In this document: one piece after another, positions 33,501 through 45,300 of the stretch
Layout: every line of letters begins with the position of its first letter
Position numbering within the stretch: position 1 is the first letter of the stretch
Assembly (NCBI GenBank): GCA_025084515.1
Contig: JAJAGP010000081.1
Span: 372,001-436,000, forward strand
DNA: 64,000 nt
Direction of reading: 5' to 3'
DNA from: Ancistrus triradiatus
Lineage: Eukaryota > Chordata > Actinopteri > Siluriformes > Loricariidae
The notes under the pieces: model-generated
Database searches by the model: none
What the model was told of the DNA's origin: nothing
The model's input: only the letters and a program-made list of their open reading frames with translations
Translations under genes and position numbers: made by a program

Positions 33501-35469
33501 GGCACGGTGGTTCTCCCCTCGCATGAGATTCCACAGGATGCAGAAAATGCAGGTCGACCCAACGCTGTGTCGGAGCTACAGAGCAAGAAGAACAGAACTA
33601 ACCAGCAGACGTCCTGCATGGGCTCAGAACACGATGACAGGAGCGGTCCAATCAACCCAGGACTCGACAATCAGGTAAATGGTGGGAATTTCATGCCTTT
33701 CTGATTAGGAGCGCTGTTGGACTGGCGATTATATTTTTCCAAGACTTGCACGTTACTTGTTCTACCCGTCTCTGCTGTAGGAACTGCAACATCTGACCGT
33801 TCGCTCCGATTGGCCCCAGGATAGCCGGGCAGATTCCTCATCAGACCGGAGATTCATTCCACATTCTCAGGGGCTTCTCACCACCGTGAAGAATCAAGCG
33901 ACTCTGCAGGCGCCCTCACATGGCAGGCCTCAGATCCATCCGACCCCCCTCGAGAGGCATGCTCCAACCCAGGTGCTCAGACTTATCCGGTTGCCCCCTC
34001 CTGCCCCCGTGAGCGAGGCTTGGCCCCCAAATCGTCCTGACTTTAATCAATACAAACCGGCTGTGCCAAGAAGATCTGAGGACTACACTAGGGCACGGCT
34101 ACCGCACGTGAATTTGAATGGGTGCACCTCGCAGGAGCAACTCCGCATCCCGGAGGCATCATCAGAGGCAAGGAGTGGAGGAGAAGAGCCTGTTCGTTTA
34201 CCTCCTGCTACCAATGGGGCAGTGCCCACCCCAGGACCAAGGCTGTTGCATGTATCGCCAGACACACGGCCCATCCAGCTGCTTCGGTTCCCTTTCTATT
34301 CCGCAGAGAGACAAATCATAGCAAACACTGCAGGTGTACCCGGCTTTCCCAAATCACAGCAGCTGCACGTTGACCCCGGTCCGTCAAGAATAGTAAGATT
34401 TACTGGATTACATATCAAAAAGTGTGAAATAGTAATTCCTTGTCTCACCAAGGTGGCCGATATGGTAAAAATGTATTCACAATATTTTCATGAGACATGA
34501 TATTTGTTTTTTTGTTAAATACTCTCCAAATATTATCCCATGCTTGAAAGTGATTTCTATTCAAAATGTGCCGCACATCATCCAATGAAACAGGGTTAAT
34601 TACACTCTAGTTCATGAGTGTTCTTCAAGCACTGAATCCTCTTCATGCTCAGAAAAGTATCCCGTCTATTTAGAACCGATAAAATATCGTCATATTGCCC
34701 ACTCCCATGCCCATCTGTGTTCTGCCTCACCAGGGGCTCCCACGTCTCAAAGTAACTCAGGTTTTGGACTAGGTCTGTGTGACTTGAGGTACTGACCGGG
34801 GTTCCCCACACCTTAGAACTGACATATTGCGGTTTGTATCGCACAGGGTCTCCAGTACGATGAGCTGGCCGCACACACTCCCCGTCTCATCCCACCAGAG
34901 AAACTGAGGGCCTGGCAGGTGGGGCAGTCAGACCTGGATAACATTCCCAGACCTCAGCTGCTACGTATTGAACCAGAGCCGCCGAGAGCGGTGAGCGCGA
35001 CCACACGACATGCCAAAAACTATCCATTACACAGTTCATTGGCAACAATTTCCACTGGGTTATGAGCGTGCACATCTGACCGATTTGTGTCAACAGGACC
35101 TCCGGTACAATCAAGCTCAGCCTCGTCTGATCCCGCTGGAGGAGCTGATGGCCTGGGCAAGAACGAAGCAAGAAGTAAAGCTCCAGTTACTCAAGGCAGA
35201 CGTGATCAGGCCCAGCAAACGAACAACCTCCCCGTCAAAGAAGAGGTACCTGCACATGTTAAGCTCTGGGAGCAAAGTTTAGGAGTGAAGACCGAGCCAC
35301 TTAAACAAGAGTTTTAAGCACTGTTGATGCTTGTTTCTACAGGCTGAAAAGGAGAGAGGATAAAAAGAAAGAGGGAGGGGATAAAAAAGAGAGAAAGGTC
35401 TCCTTCCGACCAAATGACTCCGTCATCCCGCCATCTCAGGTACAGTATTTGTATTATTATTATTATTAT

Positions 35470-35514
<45 letters not shown>

Positions 35515-38500
35515 GTGAACAGCAGTAAGTTCAGGTGGACTAAATCTAGATTTTTTTAATTAGTGACACGAATGCTGACTTGCTCCAGTAAAAAAAAAAC
35601 TAGTCTCCTCCCTTAAGAAAAGCATCTTTTTGTTTATACTTAATTTGTTCAGGTGTTTTGATCTCTGTAAACGTCATGTCATCATTAATGGTGATCTTTT
35701 GATGCCAACAGCTTAAGGATGAAGAACCTACTGAGGATGATGGCTACGCCATTCCGTTAGGTTAGTATGTACACTCGGTATTTTCCCAGTAGAGAGAGGT
35801 TGCCTTCCACAGAAAGTGGTTTCCTGGCACCAAATGTCCAGTGTTAGACGCCACGAGATCAGATGACATGGGCACGTTTCTGAATTTCCACCTGGCCAGT
35901 CTCGGCTTTCGCCTGGTTGTGGGCTGGGTCTTTGTGAACCACGGCACAGACCAGGAGCCACACAAACCAAGTTGAATAATAGATACATTTACAAGAATGG
36001 TGATGTTCATGTAAAATCGAAAGAAAAACAGCTGTGTGTTGGGAGGAACAACTCGTTTAAAGCTAATTCCACCAATTAAGCCAAGACCAGGTCCGCTTCG
36101 GACATGCACTGCTTTAGAAGAGGACCTGCCTTAACTACATAGTAGCTGGTTTCGTATGGTCTTTACCTTTGCTGCACAGGTTCCTTCGAGTCTACGTTGA
36201 CTGGCCAGAGGCTGCTGGCTGAGGCTTACGCTACGTCAGCAGAGCTTCACGCTTTTGCGGCCACGCAGAAACATCCTTCTGAAGTCCATGATGCCTGCAC
36301 CAACACTGATCCCGGTGAGTTTCTCAATTGGTCATATTTTTAAAAGTACACATGACGCATCATGTATAGTGGCTTCTCAACTTCTCTCTTTGCTAGCCTC
36401 CCCTCACAGCACTACTGATGAAGCTGCCCAGTTTCCTGTCCCTCCTGACTCTGCAGCCACTTGTGAGTTCGTTATCAGACCCACCTGAACTTTCTTGAAT
36501 TACATCGGACTTTCCCTCATGTTGAGCTGCAGTGTATGTGTACGTACAGTAGATTCCAGCAGCCTGCATTTCCATTTCTTTAGGTGACAGACAGACGGAC
36601 GGAGTCCCTGGTGTCCCCGCTCAAATGTACCTGAAGCGTCATACTCCTGATACGCTGGTTCCTGAGAGGCCGGCGAGCTCAGGACACGCTGCGCCAACTG
36701 CCCGAATGGTAAATAAGGACAGCTTTACCATTGAAGAACTGTCAGGTCAATTTGTATAATCCTAATCCTGTTGTAGATGAGCAAATGGACATTACTTCTG
36801 TACACATGTATCTCACATCGATTCTATATGTATAGTGACAGTTTGGTCACTGCATTCTGGTCTTAACTCTTTTTAAGAATGACACGTTTGTCACTGTGAG
36901 CGATCTGGAGGATGGCACTCAGCTGCAGAACCAACTCTTTTCCCAGACGCCTTCCCAGGACACGTCATGCCCACCTCTCACAACTGCACAGCTTCATCTG
37001 CTGGCCGCTTCTGTGATTAACCCAGCCCAGAGCAATGCAGAGGTTCAGACCGAAGAGCAGAGCGATGAATCTCCTGGTACTGCTGCCTTTGACTTCTGGC
37101 ATTGTGCTGATCTGTGGAACCATAATATATCAAATGTCTGTTTTATCCCCATCCAGAAGCTGCTCCTCCTGAACTTGTGTACTCTAAGCCAGAGCAGAAA
37201 GGAGATCCGGTCACCTTGAAGGTGCTGACAGAAGTCAGGGCTTCAGAGGGCACTCGCCGTGTGGTAGACCAGACTCCGTTTACCCTCAGCCAGGCCTCGG
37301 CAGATCTGGTCGACATGGACGCCCGGCTGGCGGTGCTGAAGAACATCGCTGACCACATGGACACGGAATTTGCCGACATGAGGCTGGTGCGTAGTGCTTT
37401 GCATTGAAGTGTTTGTTTCATGGTTTAACCCTGATCAGGGTCACAGGGCTGGGGCACCTGTCCTTACCTAAGTGTGCCCTGGATGGACTCCAGCCCATTG
37501 TGGCTAGGAGCTGCTACTTAAGCGACAGGAGGTGATCCCCCAGCAGGCCTCACCTCCCTCAGACGCAGCCAGTCGTGTGGTCTTGCACGTTTCTCAGTCT
37601 TGCATTTATGAATTGCTTAAAATTTTATTCTTTGTTTCTTTTTCCCCAGCTTGTGAATACCATACACACTCCAGTTCCTTTGGTGTTGGCCAGTGGGGAA
37701 GACGAGCTTCGTTCCAGCTCGCACAGAGATGTACAGCAAGGTCGGACACATCTTGAACGTAAAAGTGTACAATTAAGGGAAGATGAGTGCGAAAGAGTGG
37801 TGGTGTTCGTAACGTACCTGTACTCTGAACAGGACAGGGATACAAACGTCATGTCGTTGAGCTGGAGGATGTGGAAGAGGAGGAGGAGCCGACTGACAGA
37901 AGGTTTACTTCCACTCCGAGAGCCGTGATTAATCCTGCTCACAGGGAGCGCTGGAACGTCACGAGTTCAGCTCGTGTCCAAACCTCTACTACAGGTACAT
38001 TTTTAAACAAGTTGTTATATAGCGTTTAATTAAGCAATAATATACTCGAGGTCGTGCTTTAGCCTGAGATGAACACCCGAGCCAATATCTCACGTTAAAG
38101 CACGACCTCGAGTGTTGTATGTGCGATTATGGCACAGGTCCGTTCTCGCCATTTATTGTTTGATTCTAAGATAAAGTGCACAGAAAAATTGTTTATTAGC
38201 CTTCCGTGAGGGGGAAATAGTTCCAATCTATTGTTACCCCGCGGCTAAGTCCTTCAGTCAGTAAATTCGAGGAACAGAATTATCAGTAGCTTTATTATAC
38301 AGACAGTAAACACAAATATATTGATTGGTAAGTTTTAATTTATTAAACAAAGTTTACATACAGTAGATAAAATGGGTGGGGTTTATAAGGCAGGCTGTTA
38401 CTAAGATCCACTATTCTACCGACTGAAGCAAATCGTAGTGAGATCCCGGTGTTCTAACCAAAGCCAACGATGTCTTTGTGAGGGATGAAGCTGATTGATC

Positions 38501-41500
38501 ATTTTTGTTGATGGGACTAAAATTGATCTTCAGTCGAGCTGCGAATCCATTAAGAGCCGAGATGTTTGATTTAAAGGACTGACTTTGTTTCTCTTTTCCA
38601 GCTTCCAAATCCTAAAGGTGATAAACCTTTGGCTTGGGTTGGTCATTCATAGCTTCATCTTCCAGATTTAAATCGTTTTCAAAACCAATATATTTTATAA
38701 ACTAATTATAGCGTTCATTTCGGCAGCGTTTTACTCATCATAACTTGGCTGATTTTGAGGGCGGGCATCGTTGCTAGGTCTCAGGCAATCAGATTGCCGG
38801 GTCGGAACTAACTGGGTGTAATTGAACGTGATTGTGGTATCAGGGAAACCGCTTGTATCTGATTGGCCGGTGGATATACCGATGATCTAAATCTGGTTCA
38901 GAATTCAGAATAACGCATTAATAGCGGTTTGGTTATGCCTGTTATTCTTATACCTTTTATTTTTCTGCTCTATTTCAATCACCTTTAGCTCTACATAATA
39001 GTAATACTTTTTCAGTGACACACTCTCCAAATACCCGATCTGTTTGCTGGTGCATTCTAATTCTGTGATCTGCTTGTGATTATTTTGTAGCAAATTTGAC
39101 TGGATCACTGCTGGAGGATTCTATCATGTGAGCGCTACTTATTTAGTACCACCTGTGTGATAAAGCTGTCCTGTATTCATATCTAGTGCTTCGTTCATAT
39201 TTGTTCAAACCTTCTTCCAACTATTTCTGTTTATCTTCAGGCTGCCCGAGAGCACTTTGGGACTGACTGGGTTGAGTGATGTCGCGGACATACTGAGAGA
39301 CTTGGTGAAAGAGGGCGCGCTCTCACCCTCAGCCTTCCGTCTCAGTACCGCAGTGAGCAGGTACTGACTATTTAAAAATGCAGGATTAGAGATGTACCCA
39401 GTACTGTATAAGAATACATGTTTGGTAGTATGGTATTGTATTGTACTCTATGGTAGTGTTTGTTTTGGGTCTTGTTTGTCCTGTATGGTCCACACCATTG
39501 CCACCAGCGTTCTCCTGATACCCTTAAAATGATTGTTTTCTGTTAATTTGCAGCACTAAGCCAGACGAAGAGCAGGGGCAAGTCGGGACTGAGGAGGAGA
39601 AGAAGGATTTGCGGGCCTGGATGAAGAGGAAGCAGCAGGAGAGACTGGTGGATTATCGCAAACAAAGGGAGGAGAAACGCGAGAGGGAGCGGCAACCCTT
39701 CACCTGCAGATTCTCACTGGTGAGGCTCAAGAAGTTCTTTCTGCTTAGTTTGCTTTTTTCTTTTACTTGTAACTTTTGACATGCCTAATACAGAGTTTTT
39801 TTTTTTTTTTAAACAAATTCCTTAACAGAAGCCGACCTCGAGAGACCTGCAGCTCTATCATAAAAAGAAAGAAGAGAAAGACAAGTAGGTCCTTGTGTAA
39901 AAGCATCTGGCTTCTGAACTGCTACTAGAAATGAGTTTCTCTCCTCGCACCCCTAATGCAGTCAGTCGGTAGATATTATATCTTATGTACATATATGTAT
40001 TTATTTAGGTTTGCACTGGAGCTGGCTAATATAAATACATACCAAAGTCTTTTTATTTTGTAAAATCGCAGAAATATGACATAAGCCTACCTTCCAGTTG
40101 GGTGAATGTTATTGTTATTGTTATTGTTACTTCATTTTAAATATGTCATTGGAGGTCTGGCAACCTGCTTCAGTTCTGCCATTGAAGGGTGGTGACCCAT
40201 CTAATTTAGACAGTTATCGCCCAGTTTCTAAGCTGTTTGTTTTACCTAAAAGTCTGGAATCTTTGATTTGTAATCAGTTAAAGACGTTTTATCTGCTTAT
40301 CAGTCTGGTTTTCGGAAAAAAACGTACTACCATTACAGTACTTGATGCTGTCGCTCTTAAATTCCCACCTATTTTTAGGGAAACTCTGCAGAAACATCAC
40401 TCGCAGAGGGTCCATGAGGCATGCAGCCTGATGACAGAGATGCTCACCACCCCACTCGGCCTCCCCGCTGCTTCCTCCAACACCACTAAGGCTCAACATC
40501 AAGACTCCAGGCCTGGGTCAGCATGGATTTTTGCTTGCCTGGACAAAATACTAAACAGTCTTCATTTGCAAAGGCTTTAGAGGAGACGGAGTACATAATG
40601 TACCCAGTTTTTACACCAGGATTCCTTGCGATGTGTTACAGGAGCCGAGCTCGGGCTACAAGGAAGAATAGGAGCCCGAAGAGTCAAAGGGGGCGATCAC
40701 ACTCCGTCTCCAGTCTCGGGAGGACTGTAGTATTGCAGAGGAGAGGGACATCGGCGCCACCAGGCACCCTCGGCAGCAGACTTGGCCTCCACAGACCCGG
40801 TTCTTTTTTTTTCTGAACTATTTTATAAATACAAAAGTGTCACAAGGCAATACGGGAGAGAATTGGGGTACTGGGAGTAAATTACATAAGGGTGACTGGA
40901 ATATAAACAGATATTGATAAACATTAGGAAGGGACACAGAGGAGTGGTCACCGAATCGAAAAATACAATCTGGTTAATAAAGGCAGAGATCTATCTATAT
41001 CTGATCAAATGCTCAACGTGTCATTTCTTCATTAGCGAGCGCTCTTCCTGGCGACCGGCTGTCCCAGGTCACGCGGCGAGGCATGCTGACAGACCCGAGA
41101 GGTAGAACGAGGGCACCGGTCCATCGTAAGCTTTCATTCGCACACATTTCTATTCACTGATCAGGGCTGGTGAACGTACAGAGCTGTGATTCGATCTTTC
41201 CTGGCAACCTATAGGACCCAGGTCTGGGCTGATCAAATGCATAGCAGAACCAAAGACCTTAAAACAGCGAGAGGACAAAGAGGAGAGGGACGTTGTAAGT
41301 CCGTGGGATGTTCCGCTGGAAGTCCGCCAAATTCTTGGGCTTGAGAGCAACATCGAGGGGCAGGTGAGAAGCAATCACATCAAGGCTGATGTTTGTCCTT
41401 TCTGATGTAATTCGGTCCTGAATTCCTCCATCATGCGTTCAGAATTTCTCTGTTTTCTCCAGGGCTTGACAGGGCAGGACGAAGACATTCTTTCGGAAAG

Positions 41501-41573
41501 CACTGGCAGCATTCTAAGTAAACTTGACTGGGCGGCCATCGAGCGCATCGTGGCTGAAGAAGGAGACTTCTAA
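20224..41573 (+). CDS. cplane1: CPLANE1 (C5orf42/JBTS17), complete, 52 coding exons
   Basis: Ciliogenesis and planar polarity effector 1. In vertebrates it works with Inturned, Fuzzy and WDPCP in the CPLANE complex at the ciliary base, helping to recruit peripheral IFT-A proteins; human mutations cause Joubert and oral-facial-digital syndromes (established knowledge). The 52 exons join without a frame break into 3068 codons plus stop, close to the roughly 3200 residues of the human protein. The start MEIKFEVLLSSSIKRKKPWP and internal stretches RLEFASMFDT, PEAVWLAQSLGDWK, YLPAPPLYCPQPA, ELCGLCWMLHVRDEL and QQINFMSLMQ match the family. The end is LDWAAIERIVAEEGDF followed by TAA (41571-41573). 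One intron (after 32781) uses GC-AG. Small in-frame exons could have been missed. Confidence 0.96.
20650..20810 (-). repeat. Two reversed tRNA-SINE heads in CPLANE1 intron 1
   Basis: On the minus strand, GGTTAAGGTACTGTCCAGGG then GTTCAATTTCA (about 20650-20710), and AGCTAAGGTACTGCACAGTG then GGTTCAAATCCCACCT (about 20755-20810). Both resemble the A-box/B-box head of the SINE at 47957. Diverged and truncated. Confidence 0.55.
22792..23744 (+). mobile_element. Tc1-like transposon copy A (CPLANE1 intron 8)
   Basis: About 950 bp with long inverted ends: GCTTGAAAGTTTGTGAACCC near 22800 and its complement near 23720. The interior keeps the N-terminal transposase (ISEELRKRVVDAHQAGKGYK, 23129 on; then GRPTKITPRARRV and RKPLLSKKNIAARLQF) but is broken. 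About 38 bp are missing around 23240 relative to copy B. Everything between AEDHVDEP and the extreme C-terminus, including the catalytic DDE core, is deleted. Non-autonomous. Confidence 0.92.
23129..23560 (+). pseudogene. Tc1 transposase remnant (N-terminal, DDE core deleted)
   Basis: The helix-turn-helix DNA-binding region is readable in two frames separated by a frameshift near 23240. The sequence continues to about RLQFAEDHVDEPDTESRG, where the family's C-terminal end (TESRG...) is joined directly to the early domain by an internal deletion. No catalytic residues remain. Confidence 0.88.
24594..31451 (+). CDS. cplane1: CPLANE1 exons 10-24: helical middle region
   Basis: Exons 24594-24752, 25280-25944, 26017-26195, 26582-26662, 26745-26909, 27256-27438, 27528-27756, 28022-28146, 28848-29065, 29142-29306, 29511-29631, 29703-29812, 29880-30020, 30121-30250, 30322-31451. 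Exon 24 is the largest (1130 bp). It encodes an Arg-rich stretch (QERRRRRAREERRLARRL) and the conserved DDEEYLRFLELFLSYILEKD motif, then HTTLKR-like TTLKRHQAGRK and RAGSCFRV. Intron 17 contains a Tc1-like MITE. Confidence 0.93.
28203..28643 (+). mobile_element. Tc1-like MITE (CPLANE1 intron 17)
   Basis: Left end TACAGTACTGTGCAAAAGTC followed by TTAGGCCACCAT; right end GGTGGCCTAAGACTTTCGCA followed by CAGCACTGTGTA. These are imperfect inverted repeats with TA at the borders. About 440 bp with no transposase reading frame. Confidence 0.85.
31565..41573 (+). CDS. cplane1: CPLANE1 exons 25-52: disordered and coiled C-terminal region
   Basis: Exons 31565-31719, 31862-31995, 32310-32446, 32520-32581, 32731-32781, 33022-33205, 33387-33674, 33781-34392, 34847-34990, 35097-35245, 35343-35439, 35712-35760, 36180-36314, 36397-36462, 36584-36708, 36878-37076, 37157-37386, 37650-37740, 37833-37994, 39091-39127, 39241-39360, 39554-39719, 39829-39884, 40379-40516, 40642-40799, 41036-41101, 41215-41363, 41463-41573. 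Mostly low-conservation Ser/Pro/Glu-rich sequence with conserved islands: QQINFMSLMQVVGASFANP, DMDARLAVLKNIADHMD, RAWMKRKQQERLVDYRKQR, HHSQRVHEACSLMTEML and DRLSQVTRRGMLTD. Exon 49's donor (CCCG/GTTCTT) is weak and its end is the least certain border. Confidence 0.88.
34450..34708 (+). mobile_element. hAT-like MITE copy in CPLANE1 intron 32
   Basis: Starts near GGTGGCCGATATGGTAAAAA and ends AAAATATCGTCATATTGCCC followed by ACTCCCA. Similar in order and length to the element at 2846-3106 in NUP155 intron 7. Begins about 60 bp after the exon 32 donor. Confidence 0.65.
35453..35514 (+). repeat. (TAT)n/(TAG)n microsatellite in CPLANE1 intron 35
   Basis: About six TAT/ATT units followed by about 14 TAG units, beginning 14 bp after the exon 35 donor (35439/35440). 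A likely polymorphic marker. Confidence 0.92.
37424..37500 (+). repeat. Dispersed repeat fragment in CPLANE1 intron 41
   Basis: The words CCTGATCAGGGTCACAGGGC and GTGCCCTGGATGGACTCCAG then CCCATTG follow a common fish repeat. Short and diverged. Confidence 0.5.
38031..38830 (+). repeat. Interspersed repeat R1, copy in CPLANE1 intron 43
   Basis: Similar to 1740-2683: same AAGCAATAAT start, same hairpin (CTCGAGGTCGTGCT and AGCACGACCTCGAG arms, about 38045-38113), and the same later words TTCCAAATCCTAAAGGTGAT and GAGGGCGGGCATCGTTGCTA. It lacks about 100 bp present near the 3' end of the NUP155 copy. No coding frame recognised. Confidence 0.75.
40140..40352 (+). mobile_element. LINE reverse transcriptase fragment (CPLANE1 intron 47)
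   Basis: The translation gives LEVWQPASVLPLKGGDPSNL then DSYRPVSKL, the start of the RT domain of non-LTR retrotransposons (W....V.PL.KGGD...YRPIS). It then shifts frame to AYQSGFRKK. Truncated at both ends. It stops only about 25-30 bp before the acceptor of CPLANE1 exon 48 (40378/40379). Confidence 0.75.
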
Positions 41574-42049
41574 TATGAGACGAGAACCAAAGCTGAACCA
41601 CATGGCCTTTAAATATTAAAAGCTACATTGTGCTTCCTTGCTCTCTTGTTTGTATGATTGCTTTTGTACAAGGCATTTTGTATCATATATACTTGTGCTA
41701 ATCAGGTACCTAATCAAATGCTGGATGAAGATTTACGTCGGGTGTCAGATGTTTCAAATCTAAATGGGCTTATGGACATTTTTATTAAATGTTTATACTG
41801 TATTTTAATGTAGCAATATTTATAGGTGGGACCAGTGGGTGGCAATAAGGAGTTGGGTTCAGCTCTTGGCAGTGCCCCCTGAGGGAGCGACCCCTGCCAT
41901 CCCTGCGATGAACTTTCTGGCTGTGCCATGTTCTTTGGAGATTAGGACCCAGCTGTTACATTACTTGGAAATAAAATGTGTTTAGGTGTCATGGCGTTGA
42001 ACTTGATCTCCTACTGAACTGTTTTAACCAAAAACTGTACAGAAATAAA
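41574..42049 (+). other. cplane1: CPLANE1 3' UTR with two polyadenylation hexamers
   Basis: AATAAA at 41970-41975 and again at 42044-42049. The 3' UTR would be about 400-490 nt. The WDR70 start codon lies only about 310 bp beyond the second signal, so the two genes are closely packed head-to-tail. Confidence 0.7.
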
Positions 42050-42343
42050 AAAAATGTATACAAAATCTGTCTAATATTTTGTAATCATACAGTTTTGTCT
42101 TAATTACGAACTGCACGTTTAATCGTTAAAAAATACAATACGTACCACACCTGTATGTATTGTCTTCTTTTGAATTATTGACTTATAATTTCTCTTATAA
42201 TCCCACACGCTGCTAAGGGAGTTGAGTAAAGCTGATTTCCGAATAATTCCGTTGCTTAATCTATTACTGTTTTATACGAAATGTGTTGTACAACGCAGGC
42301 TGGAGACTTTTAGTTTGACGCCGACGTGACCCGGGGATATTCA

Positions 42344-42385
42344 ATGTTGACGCTTGAGAATAATGGCGGCACTGAGAAACAGTGA
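42344..42385 (+). promoter_or_regulatory. Upstream ORF overlapping the WDR70 start codon
   Basis: ATG at 42344 opens a 13-codon frame, ending TGA at 42383-42385, in the +1 frame relative to the WDR70 ATG at 42363. If the transcript begins upstream of 42344, ribosomes translating it would pass the main start. The transcription start is not known from sequence. Confidence 0.5.
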
Positions 42386-45300
42386 GGGTATGCTATTTGT
42401 TTACTTGTTTCGTTTGTTTTCTGTGATTAATAATGTTTGCTTTGGTATTTCTTTATGAAATGAACACAGCGACAATATTTAGGCTATGACTTTATTTCGT
42501 TAAATAAACGTCACGGGGCTCACTGCTATAGCTAACGGAGTTTGGTCCTAAACCAGCATTACTGACTAACTTTTACCTTTAATGTTTCTTTTAAGTTATT
42601 TCACCGTTGAAGACAAGTCAGATAAATGTTTGTGTTTCGATATATACGTTTAATGCATTAATTATAATGTGAAATCTTTAATTTACCTCTAATTACTGTA
42701 CCTGTACTGTAGTCATAAATCTCTCTTTCTGTTGTAAAAAACGGTTCAGAACGGGATACAGTCGGTTTTAGCTGGTTTGGACCGGATTAACCTGGTTTAA
42801 ACTGGACAGTCCTGGTTTTATTATTGGGAAATTAACGATGGTTTACACTGAGAGACTACATGAGGTTACATTGATATTCCTGTAAATGTTCATAAAGGTT
42901 TGCTTCGATAAAGATATCCATTCTGTTTATTAGATATTCAAAATAATGGGGGACAATATGTCTGAAAATGCCAGATTCTTGTCAGTCAGTATTTGGCTAT
43001 AGTAAGAAACCCTTCACAGCTTCCAAATGTCTTAATTTTAGGGTTTACTTACAATGGGAATCAAATCTGATAGTTACAGATTGGGTGAAAAGTTGAATAT
43101 TTGTAAAGTAATACATTATATACATTTCAGAATTGTGTAGTACGTGTTTGTTTTGTTTTTTGTTGTCATGACAGCCTGCCAAGTTTGCACAAAATCTGAT
43201 CACCCTTGTTATCCCATCAAGATTTCACAACATTCCAGCGAGTTTCTTGTGACCAATGCCCCATGAATGCTTGGTTAGTTTAGTTAAGGGGACTGTGCAG
43301 GACAGTCCATGACAGCCAGCAATCTTCAACTTTATTTGGTCTTCAAGTAGTTGTTGCAAACCTTTGAGGTACTGTTATCCTTCTTCACAAAGACCCAAAC
43401 GAGCATATTTACTAGTCTCCTCAGACTTTTGGGTCGCAATACAGCCTATATCTTCTATTATTTATTGGTGGACTTGGAGAAAATGGACTTGTCCTGCCGG
43501 GAATCGAAGTCTGAATATGAATGTATGGACTTGAGTATGTTTCCATTGGTGTCTTTACCGTGTAAGCTGATTGTGGATATGACCCTGTATGTCAGACTGA
43601 TACCGTCTGGGATTATTGTGTTTATTTTCCTTAGAAAAGAAAGATGAGGGAGAAGATTTGTCCTCCGTTATGGGCTTTTCCGGTTTTGGTAAGTATTCTG
43701 GTTCCTGATTCTGGTTAGGTTTCAAACCCTGTTATCCAAAAATACCTCATACCTGATAATGGTTCAGATAACAGATGTTCGGATGACAGGAGCTCTACAT
43801 GCATTATGCGTGTGTCATGTCTACAGATAAACATTTACAAGGAAGTAACCGATATTTAGAACATACACTTGTTTTTTGCATGAATATGCATCAATGTATG
43901 TGTGTGAATTTGATTTCCCAGGTTTTATATTTTGGCTAGGGGGAAACTGGATTCCAAGAGTTTGGCCATCGGGGTTTTCCGGGGGGAAGGGACAGGCAAT
44001 GATGGCGGTGTTTGTAGATCTTGAAAATGTCTTTGTATCTTTTGCGGCAGGTAAAAAGGCTCGAACGTTCGACTTGGAAGCCATTTTTGAGCAGACCCGG
44101 AGAACAGCCATTGAAAGGAGTCAGCGTGTTTTAGGTTAGTCTTGAACCTCCAGTCAAAATCAGGCTTAAGCCAGTATGAAGTGAACTCGGTTTATCTGTG
44201 AACATGAGCCAGGAAGAATTCAACATTTACTCAGTGATATTTTGAGTATGATGGTAGCAAATTATACCCCTTTTCCATAAGTTAACGCAGCTTCTTGAGG
44301 TCTTAATGAAATGCCTGTGCTTTAGTCAGAATATCAAATCCAGTCTGACCCTTTTCAGAACGACCACGTTTGAGTGCCTGTTCCTTTAAATGATAGAGCT
44401 ACTATGTGTGAATATTACACTGCATTACATGCCATAGCGTGTTATGTTACATATTTCGTTTTACCGATACATAATATCATAAGTCACCCAGTCCAATTAG
44501 AATAAATCACAAAGTTTGAACCAGTTTGGATTTTTGCAAAACTAAATGTATGATACTACTGTGTAATATTCACCACATAGTTTTCAAGCTGTGGGTGGAG
44601 ATTTGAACCTGAGGCTAATTTACGTTCCATGTTGTCGGACCTAGACATACACAGCCCACACAATAATGACTTTGTTGGTAGGCACTGAAGATCTAAGCAC
44701 AGAGAAAGTGAGTTTTACCTAATATTTAAACATTTGGTTTTGATTTTAATCGATTTTTCTATAGTTTACTGATTTCAGTATTGTCAGTGTTCCCAAAAGG
44801 ATTATTTCTGGAAACCTCCCAGCACTGAGGTGCCTCTAGTTTGCCTAACAAAGTTAGAAAACACTTACAGACCGACTTTGGACATTTCCTCTAGGCAGAA
44901 CATTGCAATCTGTTTTATAGTGTCAGGTTTGCACGAGGGCTGTCTTTGTGTGTTTACCTTGTGTTTGTAGTGATATGCAAAAGTTTGCGTTCCCCTGCTC
45001 TGTTTCTAAATGCTGTGTTTTGACAGAAGATCGTCAGGAGACGGAAACTCTGAGGGAGCAGAGCGCCGGACCCTCTAGGACGCCTGGCTCCAGTCAAAAA
45101 GAAGGCCTGTCCGAGTCCTCATCCAGGTGACCACACATGATAAGTCTGTCCGGCAGTCCCCGAGCTGCTCATCTGCTATTGTAGGAGCAGTTTGGCAAAA
45201 CTGAAGTCTAGGAACTTATCCCAAATGTGGTCTGTCAAGACATGTTTAGCCTCTGTTTACTTCTTTGGTTTTGCACTGGAGCTCGAAGACTACTGTTTAC

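Noticed and set aside
40098..40580. A 160-residue ORF taken as one gene
   Set aside because: It is an accidental fusion of a LINE reverse transcriptase fragment (up to about 40350) with CPLANE1 exon 48 (40379-40516) and intron sequence.
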